Shown here: piece after piece, positions 17,109-25,344 of the stretch | How the letters are laid out: every line of letters begins with the position of its first letter | Numbering within the stretch: the first letter of the stretch is position 1 | NCBI GenBank assembly: GCA_034421015.1 | Contig: DAOUKT010000010.1 | Span: forward strand, 62,001 to 126,000 | Direction: 5' to 3' | Source: DAOUJW01 sp034421015 | GTDB taxonomy: Bacteria > Chloroflexota > Dehalococcoidia > Lucifugimonadales > UBA2985 | DNA: 64,000 nt | Notes under the pieces: model-generated | Told to the model about the DNA's origin: nothing | Seen by the model: only the letters and a program-made list of their open reading frames with translations | Database searches by the model: none | Program-made: the position numbers and the translations under genes

Positions 17109-18779
17109 CTACATCTGCTCCGGAGCTGCCATTCCCATGAGGCGCAGGCACCGGCCCAGCACCACCGCAGAGGCCTTCACCAGCTTCAGCCTGGCCCTGG
17201 TGAGCGCCTCTTCCTCCGGGTCGCTGGAGACCACCCTGCACTGCTGGTAGAACCAGTGGAAGGATGCGGCCAAGTCCTGGGCGTAGTGGGGCAGGTGGTG
17301 AGGCTCCAGGTTGGCGGCCATAGATTCCACAAGCTCCGGCAGCATCACCAGCTTGCGGATCAGGGCCATCTCCCCGGGATGTGTCAACAGCGAGACGTCG
17401 CCGTGGGTGAAGTCGATGCCGCGCTCCTCCGCCAGCTTCAGGATGCTGGCTATCCGGGCGTGAGCGTACTGAATGTAGTAGACCGGGTTCTCGGCAGACT
17501 CCCTCTTGGCGAGCTCCAGGTCGAACTCCATCTGGCTCTCGGGCGACCTGGCAAGGAAGAAGTAGCGGCAGGGGTCCGGGCCAACCTCATCGACAAGCTC
17601 CGGCAGGGTGATGAGGTCGCCGCTGCGCTTGGACGCCCGCAGCAGCTGGTCGCCTCTCTTGAGCGTCACCATCTGTGAGATCAGGACTGTCAGCCGCTGC
17701 GGGTCTATGCCCAGCGCGCCAACGGAGGCCTTGATCCTGGAGACGTGACCCTGGTGGTCCGCCCCCCAGATGTCAATCACCCGGGCAAAGTCGCGCTCCA
17801 GGAACTTGTTGTAGTGGTACGCAATGTCGGAGGCGAAGTAGGTTGGCGTGCCGTTGCTCCTGACAATGACGTTGTCCTTGTCCTCCCCCAGGGCAGTGGA
17901 CACGAACCACGTGGCGCCCTCCCTGTCCATCAGGTGCTCACCATCCGCCAGCGCGCCAATGGCCCTCTGGTACTGGCCCTCATCGTAGAGGCTGCGCTCC
18001 CGGAACCACACGTCGAACCGGATTCTCAGCCTCTCCAAGTCCTCGCTGATGAGGCGCAGCATCCGCTCCAGGCCGATCCTGCCGATCTCGGCTGTCGCCT
18101 CCTCCGCCGGCATGGAGAGAAAGCGATCACCTTCCTCCGCAGCCAGGCCTTTGCCAAGATCGACCATGTAGTCGCCCATGTAGCCGCCCTGGGGCATCTC
18201 GGCGTCACGGCCAAGGGCCTGCTGGTAGCGGACGTAGAGGGAGTGGTAGAAAAGCTCCATCTGGCTTCCCGCGTCGTTGACGTAATACTCCCTGGTCACG
18301 TTGTAGCCGGCTGCGGCCAGCACCGACGCCAGGGCGTCTCCAAGGACCGCGCCCCTGGCGTGGCCTACGTGGATGGGGCCGGTGGGATTGACGCTCACGA
18401 ACTCCACCTGCACGCTCTCACCCTTGCCCAGGTCAACGTTGCCGTAGTCATCCCCCTCCGCAATGATGGCCTCCAGCTGGGCGGCCAGCCATGTGGACTT
18501 CAGGGCGAAGTTGATGAATCCCGGCGGCTCCGCCCACACGCGCTCCACCGCGTCTGCGGGAGGGATGAGGGGAGCGATGCGCTGGGCGATCTCTATGGGG
18601 CTCATCCTCAGTGAGCGGGCGAGCTTCAGGGGCAGGCTTGTCGCGAAATCCCCGTGCTCAGGGCTCTGCGGGTGCTCCACCGAAACGTCGACGGCCGTGC
18701 CGGGCGGCAGGAACTCGCTGTTCCGGGCCTCCTGCAGAGCCTGGTCCAGCAGGTCTGATATGAGGCGTCTGACTATCAT
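17109..18779 (-). CDS. argS: Arginyl-tRNA synthetase
   Basis: 556 residues, a class I synthetase that charges tRNA-Arg. The N-terminal ArgRS-specific domain includes EHGDFATSLPLKLAR. The HIGH motif reads HVGH in PTGPIHVGHARG. A canonical KMSKS is absent; LLRASKRSGD occupies that region, as in many ArgRS. The C-terminal anticodon-binding helical domain ends with LGRCLRLMGMAAPEQM. Standard length for the family. It is a single-gene unit convergent with the lipoprotein gene and divergent from etfB. Confidence 0.95.
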   Translation of the reverse strand: MIVRRLISDLLDQALQEARNSEFLPPGTAVDVSVEHPQSPEHGDFATSLPLKLARSLRMSPIEIAQRIAPLIPPADAVERVWAEPPGFINFALKSTWLAAQLEAIIAEGDDYGNVDLGKGESVQVEFVSVNPTGPIHVGHARGAVLGDALASVLAAAGYNVTREYYVNDAGSQMELFYHSLYVRYQQALGRDAEMPQGGYMGDYMVDLGKGLAAEEGDRFLSMPAEEATAEIGRIGLERMLRLISEDLERLRIRFDVWFRERSLYDEGQYQRAIGALADGEHLMDREGATWFVSTALGEDKDNVIVRSNGTPTYFASDIAYHYNKFLERDFARVIDIWGADHQGHVSRIKASVGALGIDPQRLTVLISQMVTLKRGDQLLRASKRSGDLITLPELVDEVGPDPCRYFFLARSPESQMEFDLELAKRESAENPVYYIQYAHARIASILKLAEERGIDFTHGDVSLLTHPGEMALIRKLVMLPELVESMAANLEPHHLPHYAQDLAASFHWFYQQCRVVSSDPEEEALTRARLKLVKASAVVLGRCLRLMGMAAPEQM

Positions 18780-18847
18780 TGTCGAGATATGGTAACGCTA
18801 CTTGAGGGATTTGACTAGACCCGTATCTAGGAGGGGATGAAGCGTTA

Positions 18848-18882
18848 TTGACACTGGATTGACTGCGTGATAAATTTATCAC
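18848..18882 (+). promoter_or_regulatory. Promoter and palindromic operator of the etf operon
   Basis: TTGACA (18848-18853), a 17-base spacer and TAAATT (18871-18876). The -10 lies inside a perfect 16-bp palindrome, GTGATAAATTTATCAC (18867-18882), the layout of a repressor operator. The palindrome does not fit CRP or FNR half-site spacing, so the regulator is unknown. Confidence 0.65.
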
Positions 18883-18919
18883 TAGTTTACCCAAGGTGAT
18901 TTTGTGGGGAGGTCTATGT

Positions 18920-19720
18920 ATGAAATTCCTTGTGTTTGTTAAGCAGATTCCGGATCCGGACATTCCGCCTAACCAGTTCAGGATCGATCCTGCGACCAAC
19001 AACATCATTCCCCCGGCCGGCTCTTCCCCGGCCGTCAGCACGTATGACGAGCTGGCGGTGGAGGCGACGCTCCGGTTGAGGGACGAGCTTGGCGGCGAGA
19101 TTACGGTGGTGAGCATGTGCAACAACCCCGTGATGAACGTCATCAAGAAGCCCCTTGCAATGGGCTCCGACGAGCTGATTATTCTCCAGGACCCGGCCTT
19201 TGAGGGCGGAGACGCCTACACAACGGCCCGGGTTCTGGCCGCCGCCGCCAACAAGATCGGCGACTACGATATGATTCTGACCGGCAGGCAGGCGGGAGAC
19301 TGGGACAACGGCCAGGTGGGTTCCTACATGGCCGAGATGCTGGGCATTCCCTGCATCATCAACATTGGCCGACTGGAAGTGCGCGACGGCAAGATCCGAG
19401 GCGATCGGACCATCCGGGACGGACGGGAGATTGTTGAGGCGCCGCTGCCCGCGCTGGTGACGGCCGGAGACGAAGTCGGAGTCGCCCGCTATCCCAGGAT
19501 GAGGGACATCATGGCCGCGGGCCGCAAGCAGGCAGAAATCTGGAGCGCCCAGGACCTGGGCCTTGACCCCTCGACGATTGGGGACGCAGGCGCTCTGACC
19601 AAGGTGCAGAGGCTGTACGTTGAGGAGAAGGTCAGTGAGTGTGAGTTCATTGAAGGAGAGAACCCGGCCGAAATGGGAGTCAACCTGGCCCTCAAGCTGC
19701 GAGAGCTGAGGATCATCTAG
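18920..19720 (+). CDS. etfB: Electron transfer flavoprotein subunit beta
   Basis: About 266 residues of the ETF beta/FixA family. It starts MKFLVFVKQIPDPD and contains the AMP/nucleotide-binding pattern GRQAGDWDNGQVG and the docking segment LPALVTAGDEVG, all typical of ETF beta. With EtfA it shuttles electrons from acyl-CoA or other dehydrogenases to the quinone pool. ATG 18920 has GGGGAGG upstream. It is cotranscribed with etfA 40 bases downstream; no ETF-quinone oxidoreductase gene is in the window. Confidence 0.93.
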   Translation: MKFLVFVKQIPDPDIPPNQFRIDPATNNIIPPAGSSPAVSTYDELAVEATLRLRDELGGEITVVSMCNNPVMNVIKKPLAMGSDELIILQDPAFEGGDAYTTARVLAAAANKIGDYDMILTGRQAGDWDNGQVGSYMAEMLGIPCIINIGRLEVRDGKIRGDRTIRDGREIVEAPLPALVTAGDEVGVARYPRMRDIMAAGRKQAEIWSAQDLGLDPSTIGDAGALTKVQRLYVEEKVSECEFIEGENPAEMGVNLALKLRELRII

Positions 19721-19760
19721 GCGGGAGTTCAACACCTTATCCGTATCAGGAGGTTCAAAG

Positions 19761-20762
19761 ATGGCAGACGGTAACGGCGTACTGATTGTAGGCGAATTCC
19801 AGGATGGCTCCATCGCCAGCGTAACGGGTGAGTTGCTGGGTGTGGGCCGGAAGCTGGCGGATGCTCTCGGTGAAGAGCTTTCCGCGGTGTTCATGGGCAG
19901 CGGCATCACGTCGGAGGCAGGGGGAGCTATTGCGCAGGGCGCGGACAAGGTCTACGTGGCGGACGCTCCAATCCTGGAGCAGTATCAGCCCGAGTCTTAC
20001 GCCACCATTCTTGAGAATATGTGCAAGGAGTCGCCTCCCAACGTAGTCGTAGTTGGCGTGACCTACATGGGCCGCGACCTGGCTCCCAGGCTTGCCTGCC
20101 GGCTTCGGACCGGCCTTGCCATGGACTGCACGGAGCTCAACATAGACGCATCAAGCAAGGCGCTGATCGCCACCCGCCCGGTGTTCGGCGGCAAAGCCCT
20201 TGCGGACGTGGACTGTGGGCCCATCAAGCCGGCAATGGCTTCCGTGCGCATCAAGTCCCAGGAGCCCCTCACGCCGGACGCTTCCCGGACGGGCGAGGTC
20301 ATCTCGCTTGAAGTCAACGTTGACCCGGCCGCCGCAAAGACCAATGTTGTGGACATGCTCCTGGTGGAGGCCGAGGGCGTCAAGCTGGAGGACGCCCGCA
20401 TAGTTGTGGGCGGAGGCCGAGGCCTGGGGAGCACCGACAACTGGAAGAAGCTGGAGGAGTTGGCCGGAGACATGAACGGGGCCGTCGGCTCCACTCGCGG
20501 CGCCTGCGACGAGGGCTACTGCTCCATGGATACGCAGCTGGGCATTACGTCCAAGTCCGTTGCCCCTGAGTTGTACCTGGCGGTCGGCATCTCCGGCGCA
20601 AGCCAGCACATGTCCGGTGTGACGTTCTCCAAGCACATTATGGCCATCAACAGGGACGCGGACGCGCCCATATTCAGGCACTCCGAGTGCGGCGTTGTTG
20701 CCCGCTGGGAAGACGTGCTTCCTGCCTTCCACGCGAAGGTGAAGGAGCTGATGGCCGAGTAA
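19761..20762 (+). CDS. etfA: Electron transfer flavoprotein subunit alpha
   Basis: 333 residues. The C-terminal FAD domain has GGGRGLGSTDNW, GSTRGACDEGY, QLGITSKSVAPELYLAVGIS and QHMSGV, a good match to the FAD-binding signature of ETF alpha; the last segment (HIMAINRDADAPIF) is also diagnostic. The N-terminal domain pairs with EtfB. AGGAGG precedes ATG 19761. A hairpin terminator candidate follows 60 bases after the stop. Confidence 0.95.
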   Translation: MADGNGVLIVGEFQDGSIASVTGELLGVGRKLADALGEELSAVFMGSGITSEAGGAIAQGADKVYVADAPILEQYQPESYATILENMCKESPPNVVVVGVTYMGRDLAPRLACRLRTGLAMDCTELNIDASSKALIATRPVFGGKALADVDCGPIKPAMASVRIKSQEPLTPDASRTGEVISLEVNVDPAAAKTNVVDMLLVEAEGVKLEDARIVVGGGRGLGSTDNWKKLEELAGDMNGAVGSTRGACDEGYCSMDTQLGITSKSVAPELYLAVGISGASQHMSGVTFSKHIMAINRDADAPIFRHSECGVVARWEDVLPAFHAKVKELMAE

Positions 20763-20821
20763 GGCCCGCAGGCTTGGGGGGCTCCACCCTCCGATGTTGC
20801 TCGGTAAGGTGTATCAGATGG

Positions 20822-20862
20822 ACGGGGCGCGGCTCATCAAACCTGGCTGCGCCCCGTTCCGT
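20822..20862 (+). terminator. Terminator-like hairpin after etfA
   Basis: Nine-base arms ACGGGGCGC (20822-20830) and GCGCCCCGT (20849-20857) with an 18-base loop, followed by TCCGTTTC, a poor T tract. It may terminate the etf transcript partially. Confidence 0.5.
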
Positions 20863-20903
20863 TTCATGTATATGACGTATCAGTCGTGGAGGTTGCGCCG
20901 GTA

Positions 20904-21341
20904 ATGGACGGCGATTTTCGGATAGATCTGGACGATCTAATCAAAAACGTCGACACCGCGGAGGTAATCTCCATCTACTTCCCCGTCCTTCGGAAGACCA
21001 TCCTGGTCGACACGCGCTGTACGCTGGAAGACCCGCCTATGGTGCGAATTGTGCAGATGGCCGGCTCTCTGGAGGAGCGCCAGCGTTCCTTGAGGAAGCT
21101 GAGGCCCCAGTTCTCCAGGCCAAAGAGCATAACCGTGGTCCCCTGGCCCAAGTACGTGGACAGCCTTGTGGACCTGGGGGTGTGGTCGAAGGTGCTTGAG
21201 AGGATTGCCTACTCCGGCCACAAAGAGGCGGTGCAGCGGTGCGGCCAGGTCCTCAACGAGGTGCGCCGCCTGGAGAAGAACGAGCTGGCCGCCGTCATCA
21301 ACGGCGATAACTACCACACCGTGTGGGCCAGGAACAGGTAG
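20904..21341 (+). CDS. Hypothetical protein, 145 residues
   Basis: An acidic-to-basic soluble protein with no membrane segment. It opens MDGDFRIDLDDLIKNVDTAE, has a beta-strand-like middle (VISIYFPVLRKTILVDTR), a basic segment SLRKLRPQFSRPKS, then PWPKYVDSLVDLGVWSKV and a helical C-terminus. I do not recognise a family. ATG 20904 follows GGAGGT at ten bases; a GTG at 20886 is also in frame. It lies downstream of the etf terminator and upstream of the DUF2779 gene, and may be its own unit. Confidence 0.65.
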   Translation: MDGDFRIDLDDLIKNVDTAEVISIYFPVLRKTILVDTRCTLEDPPMVRIVQMAGSLEERQRSLRKLRPQFSRPKSITVVPWPKYVDSLVDLGVWSKVLERIAYSGHKEAVQRCGQVLNEVRRLEKNELAAVINGDNYHTVWARNR

Positions 21342-21445
21342 GTAGAAGACACTGAGTTACCCCTGCGGGAGCGGGGGATGGGCTCCTCCGTTTCACGTCC
21401 GCGAATTGGACCAACCCAGGCTGTTAGCATCCCGGAGCTACTCCA

Positions 21446-22945
21446 ATGGCTTACCAGTCTTCACCACTGCTTTCCAAATCCAGGTTCACCGCAGGTCTTC
21501 AATGCCTGAAGCGCCTCTACCTGGAGTGTTACCACCGCGATCTTGCCGACCCCATAGATGCCGGCCAGCAGGCGGTATTTGATGCTGGGACCGCGGTAGG
21601 CGAGCTGGCCCGCATGAGGTTCTCTGATGGGGTACTCATCTCGGAAGAATTCTTCAAGCACGATCAAGCGGTAGAATCCACGCTTGCACTCTTGTCCGAT
21701 AACTCCGTTCCGGCCCTGTACGAACCGGCCTTTACGTTCCAGGGCATCAGGACGCGGGTAGATGTTCTTTTGCGTGGCGATGGGCAGAGCTTTGACCTGG
21801 TCGAGGTCAAGTCTACCACCGGTGTCAGGGACCACCACATCCCGGATGTTGCCATTCAGTTGCACGTGGTGGAGGGCTGCGGGGTGTCCGTCTCAAGGGC
21901 ATACCTGATGCACATAAACAACGCTTATTTGTACCAGGGTGGGGGACATGATCTGGATCAGCTATTCGCACTGAGCGACGTGACGGATCAAGCCAGACGG
22001 TATGAGGCGGAGGCCATACCGTCTTACTTGGCTGAGATGTGGCAGGCGCTTCAGCTCGACGTTGCTCCGGAGATCGAGACAGGGTCACACTGTACAACAC
22101 CCTACAGGTGCCCGTTCTTCGGACACTGCCACCGGGATGAACCTGAGCACCCCATTAGTGATTTGCCCAGGTTGAAGCGGGAAGACCATGAGCGTCTGAG
22201 AGCATCGGGCATCCGGGACATTGGCAGTGTACCGCCGAATTTCACAGGTCTTTCCCTGATGCAACTTCGAGTGCGGGACAGCGTGGTCACGTGTCAGCCA
22301 TTTGTTGGCCCTAAACTGGCGGCTAGTTTGGGTGAGATAGGCTTTCCCGCCTCTTTTCTGGATTTCGAGACGCTCAGCCTGGCCGTTCCCATATATCCCG
22401 GCACACGGCCTTACCAGACTATTCCCTTCCAGTGGTCGCTCCACGTCCGCGAAGAGAGCGGCGGACTGACGCGCAGCGCATTCCTGGACGACGGCGTTGG
22501 AGATCCCAGAGAGCGCTTCATAACCGCACTGCTGGAGGCCGTGCCCGCTGAGGGCTCGATAGTTGTGTACTCTGGCTACGAGACAACCGTGCTCAAGGGC
22601 TTGGCGCAGGCGTTTCCCGAATACCGAAGCCCGCTTCTCGCCTTGAGTGAGAGAGTGGTCGACCTGCTGCGCCTGGTGAGAGAGAACTACTATCACCACG
22701 GGTTCCACGGCAGCTTCTCGATAAAATCAGTGCTGCCGGCGCTGGTCCCGGATTTGGGCTACGCTGACCTGGAAGTGCCAGACGGCGTAGCCGCCTCGGC
22801 GGCGTACGCCCGGATTATCTCTGGCGACGCGCCGGAGGCCGAGAAAGCCTCTCTCAGGCAGGCGTTGCTGGCCTACTGCGAGCGGGATACGGAGGCAATG
22901 GTACGAGTGTACGAGGCGCTGGTCGAAGAAGCTGATCAAGAGTAG
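21446..22945 (+). CDS. Cas4-like nuclease fused to DUF2779 exonuclease-like domain
   Basis: 499 residues. The N-terminal half resembles Cas4/RecB-type PD-(D/E)XK nucleases: Asp106, then Glu120-Val-Lys122 (DLVEVKS), a Gln at 138 (AIQLH), and four cysteines (Cys20, Cys216, Cys222, Cys228) spaced as for an Fe-S cluster. The C-terminal half fits DUF2779, with FLDFETL (306-308) and YCERDTEAM near 475 as DEDD-type exonuclease residues. Function in DNA repair or defence is inferred. It is 16 bases upstream of, and probably cotranscribed with, a second PD-(D/E)XK gene. Confidence 0.75.
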   Translation: MAYQSSPLLSKSRFTAGLQCLKRLYLECYHRDLADPIDAGQQAVFDAGTAVGELARMRFSDGVLISEEFFKHDQAVESTLALLSDNSVPALYEPAFTFQGIRTRVDVLLRGDGQSFDLVEVKSTTGVRDHHIPDVAIQLHVVEGCGVSVSRAYLMHINNAYLYQGGGHDLDQLFALSDVTDQARRYEAEAIPSYLAEMWQALQLDVAPEIETGSHCTTPYRCPFFGHCHRDEPEHPISDLPRLKREDHERLRASGIRDIGSVPPNFTGLSLMQLRVRDSVVTCQPFVGPKLAASLGEIGFPASFLDFETLSLAVPIYPGTRPYQTIPFQWSLHVREESGGLTRSAFLDDGVGDPRERFITALLEAVPAEGSIVVYSGYETTVLKGLAQAFPEYRSPLLALSERVVDLLRLVRENYYHHGFHGSFSIKSVLPALVPDLGYADLEVPDGVAASAAYARIISGDAPEAEKASLRQALLAYCERDTEAMVRVYEALVEEADQE

Positions 22946-22961
22946 TCTGAGAGGAGAGCGC

Positions 22962-23687
22962 ATGAATATCCTTGGGATAGAAAACAGGACAGAGAACTGG
23001 AAGACTGTTCAGCATTTCTACGGACTATCTGGAAACGCAAGAGCCTGCCTAGCTCGCCACATAGTGGCGAAGCACCTTGGCTCCGATTCCGCTAAGCTGG
23101 GCGTAGACTTCGAGGACGTAGCAATTGGATTATTCTGGTATGGAATGCGCGACTATGTGCACCAATGTGATAGAGATAGGAAAGAACTTGAGGCAGATTT
23201 TGCGAACATCTATGTTCAAAAGTTCCCTAAACTGCGGGATGACTTGGGAATACTCCGCCAAAGACTTCCCTACAGATTTCTGGAAATGAAACCCTATCAC
23301 TACGCGTTGCCAGAGTCAACCTATCAGTCCAAACTATACAATAACCTTACAAGCACTGAGGTAGATGTTGTCTTGGAAACTTCGGACTATCTCCTAATCG
23401 GAGAATGCAAACACGAAAGTGACCTTGGTGTGAACCCGGACTATATTCTTGTTCATCAGGTAATTCGGCAGTACGTGATGGCAAGGATTCTCGCTAATTA
23501 TATTTCATTATCGGCCGAGGTAGATGTAAAGGAGAAGGAGGTAATTCCGTTTATCGTTGGTGACGGAGACAAGCTTGGGAGCATCAGAAACAGCACACAG
23601 ATTAGGTTTATGACCGAAGTAGGTTGGCTTAGAGAAGGCAACATTCTGGATTGGAATCAGGTTAGTGACATTTGTCGAAGCTCCTAG
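22962..23687 (+). CDS. PD-(D/E)XK nuclease-like protein
   Basis: 241 residues, visibly AT-richer than its neighbours and with different codon choice, suggesting later acquisition. The middle reads EVDVVLETSDYLLIGECKHE: Asp135 and Glu148-Cys-Lys150 give the restriction-like PD-(D/E)XK core, with Gln166/Gln170 in the following helix (HQVIRQY). No DNA-recognition or helicase domain is attached. GAGAGGAG lies just upstream of ATG 22962, 16 bases after the DUF2779 gene. I cannot name the family; a nuclease subunit working with the upstream gene is plausible. Confidence 0.65.
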   Translation: MNILGIENRTENWKTVQHFYGLSGNARACLARHIVAKHLGSDSAKLGVDFEDVAIGLFWYGMRDYVHQCDRDRKELEADFANIYVQKFPKLRDDLGILRQRLPYRFLEMKPYHYALPESTYQSKLYNNLTSTEVDVVLETSDYLLIGECKHESDLGVNPDYILVHQVIRQYVMARILANYISLSAEVDVKEKEVIPFIVGDGDKLGSIRNSTQIRFMTEVGWLREGNILDWNQVSDICRSS

Positions 23688-23794
23688 CTTCCACTAGGTC
23701 CAATTTCCCATCTAGCATGCAGCCGGTTTCGGATTCCAGTTTTGGATCCTTGGGGTAGCAGTAAACTTGCACAGCCGCATAGGTGGCACTCGCC

Positions 23795-23823
23795 TTGACA
23801 CCCGTTTGCCCCTAACCTATAAT
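23795..23823 (+). promoter_or_regulatory. Consensus promoter of rpsU-yqeY
   Basis: A perfect TTGACA (23795-23800), 17-base spacer and perfect TATAAT (23818-23823). The transcript would start near 23830, about 54 bases before rpsU. Confidence 0.8.
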
Positions 23824-23883
23824 CCAGAATTGGGTCTACCAGACCCCTTTTCAGTTTGGAAGCGTAGGAGAAAGGGGGAGAGT

Positions 23884-24081
23884 TTGTCTCAGGTCATCGT
23901 CAGGGAAGGGGAGACCTTTGACAGCCTCTTGAGGCGTTTCAACAAGAGGGTGCAGATGGACGGCGTCCTGTCAGAGGCGCGGCGCCGGGCGCACTTCGAG
24001 AAGCCGAGCGTCAAGCGCAAGCGGAAGGCGGCGGCCAAGCGAAGAAAGAGCGCTCGCAGTAGCAACGATGGACGCCGCTAG
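23884..24081 (+). CDS. rpsU: Small ribosomal subunit protein bS21
   Basis: 65 residues. The body reads VIVREGETFDSLLRRFNKRV and ends in a very basic tail (KRKRKAAAKRRKS), as in bS21. The start is taken as TTG 23884, preceded by AAGGGGGAG; translating further upstream gives sequence unlike the family. It overlaps the next gene by 14 bases, the common rpsU-yqeY arrangement. Confidence 0.9.
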   Translation: MSQVIVREGETFDSLLRRFNKRVQMDGVLSEARRRAHFEKPSVKRKRKAAAKRRKSARSSNDGRR

Positions 24082-24544
24082 CAGCGTTCCTGCACCGGGT
24101 ATCAGGGAACGGCTCGATGAGGACTTGAAAAGCGCAATGCGTGAGCGCGACGAGCTTCGACGCTCCGTGTTGCGTATGGTTCGTTCCGAGATACAGAACG
24201 AGGAGAAGTCCGCCCAGAAGACCCTGGACGAAGAGGGTGTACTGGGGGTCGTTTCCAGGCAGGCCAAGAGGCACAGGGAGAGCATCAGCGAGTTCCGCAA
24301 GGGCGGCCGGGACGACCTGGTCCAGAAGGAGGAGGCGGAGCTTGGAGTGCTTCTCGCATACCTCCCCGCCCAGCTGACAGCCGAGGAGATCACGACCCTG
24401 GCGCAGGAGGCCATCCGGGAGGTGGGGGCCAGTGGCCCGACCGACAGGGGCAAGGTAATGGGCAAGCTGATGCCACAGGTCAGAGGCAAGGCGGAAGGCT
24501 CCACGGTCAATGAGGTGGTATCGCAGCTGTTGGAAAAACTGTAA
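24068..24544 (+). CDS. yqeY: GatB/YqeY domain protein
   Basis: 158 residues. The segment IRERLDEDLKSAMRERDELR followed by SVLRMVRSEIQN is the YqeY signature, and the C-terminal half has GKVMGKLMPQVRGKAEGSTV, as in the tail domain of GatB. The family is thought to act on tRNA or tRNA-dependent amidation; its role here is unproven. The start overlaps the end of rpsU, implying coupled translation. A clean terminator follows. Confidence 0.9.
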   Translation: MDAASSVPAPGIRERLDEDLKSAMRERDELRRSVLRMVRSEIQNEEKSAQKTLDEEGVLGVVSRQAKRHRESISEFRKGGRDDLVQKEEAELGVLLAYLPAQLTAEEITTLAQEAIREVGASGPTDRGKVMGKLMPQVRGKAEGSTVNEVVSQLLEKL

Positions 24545-24579
24545 CTCGTCGGATCCAAAAAGTCGTCTGTGGACTGGAA

Positions 24580-24617
24580 AAAGCGCCTTGAAGCATGGAG
24601 GCGCTTTCTTTATTCTT
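24580..24617 (+). terminator. Rho-independent terminator after yqeY
   Basis: Arms AAAGCGCCT (24580-24588) and AGGCGCTTT (24599-24607), 10-base loop, then CTTTATTCTT. Ends the rpsU-yqeY transcript. Confidence 0.85.
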
Positions 24618-24647
24618 GGGATGTGATGACACTCCTGGAGAGTTGAG

Positions 24648-25337
24648 ATGAAGTTCGGCGTAATTGTCTTTCCGGGCACCTGGAGCGACGGCGACTGCTA
24701 CCACGTGGTCGACTCCGTGCTGGGCCACGAGGCGAAGTACGTGTGGCACAAAGACAGGGACCTGTCGGGGCTGGACGGCGTGATACTCCCCGGAGGTTTC
24801 TCCTATGGCGACTATCTGAGGACCGGCGCCGTCGCTAGATTCTCCCCTGTGATGGACGAGGTGGAGCGTTTCGCGGCCAGGGGCGGGCTGGTGCTGGGCA
24901 TATGCAACGGCTTCCAGATCCTGTGCGAGGCCGGCCTTCTGCCGGGCGCGCTCATGCGCAACGAGCACCTGCAGTTCCGGTGCCAATGGGTTGACCTGCG
25001 AGTGGAGACCAGCGACACGAGGTTCACGTCCGATTGCAGCCCGGGCGAGGTGCTGCGCGTGCCCATCTCCCACGGCGAGGGCAACTACTACGCAGACGAG
25101 GAGACCATTGCCTCCCTCAACGCCAACGGCCAGGTTGTGTTTCGCTACTGCACGCCCGCAGGCGACGTTACGCCGGAGGCCAACCCCAACGGATCGCTGG
25201 AGAACGTGGCGGGCATCGTGAACGCGAATGGGAACGTGCTTGGCATGATGCCCCATCCGGAGCGCTGCTGCGAGCCCTCCCTTGGCGGAACGGACGGCAG
25301 GGCCATCTTCGAGTCGATGCTGCGCACGCTGGGGTAA
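24648..25337 (+). CDS. purQ: Phosphoribosylformylglycinamidine synthase subunit PurQ
   Basis: 229 residues, the glutaminase subunit of FGAM synthase in purine synthesis. The nucleophile Cys lies in LGICNGFQIL and the catalytic His-Glu in MMPHPER. The N-terminus VIVFPGTWSDGDC is typical. It supplies ammonia to PurL, encoded seven bases downstream. A purS gene is not adjacent. Confidence 0.95.
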   Translation: MKFGVIVFPGTWSDGDCYHVVDSVLGHEAKYVWHKDRDLSGLDGVILPGGFSYGDYLRTGAVARFSPVMDEVERFAARGGLVLGICNGFQILCEAGLLPGALMRNEHLQFRCQWVDLRVETSDTRFTSDCSPGEVLRVPISHGEGNYYADEETIASLNANGQVVFRYCTPAGDVTPEANPNGSLENVAGIVNANGNVLGMMPHPERCCEPSLGGTDGRAIFESMLRTLG

Positions 25338-25344
25338 GGAGACC

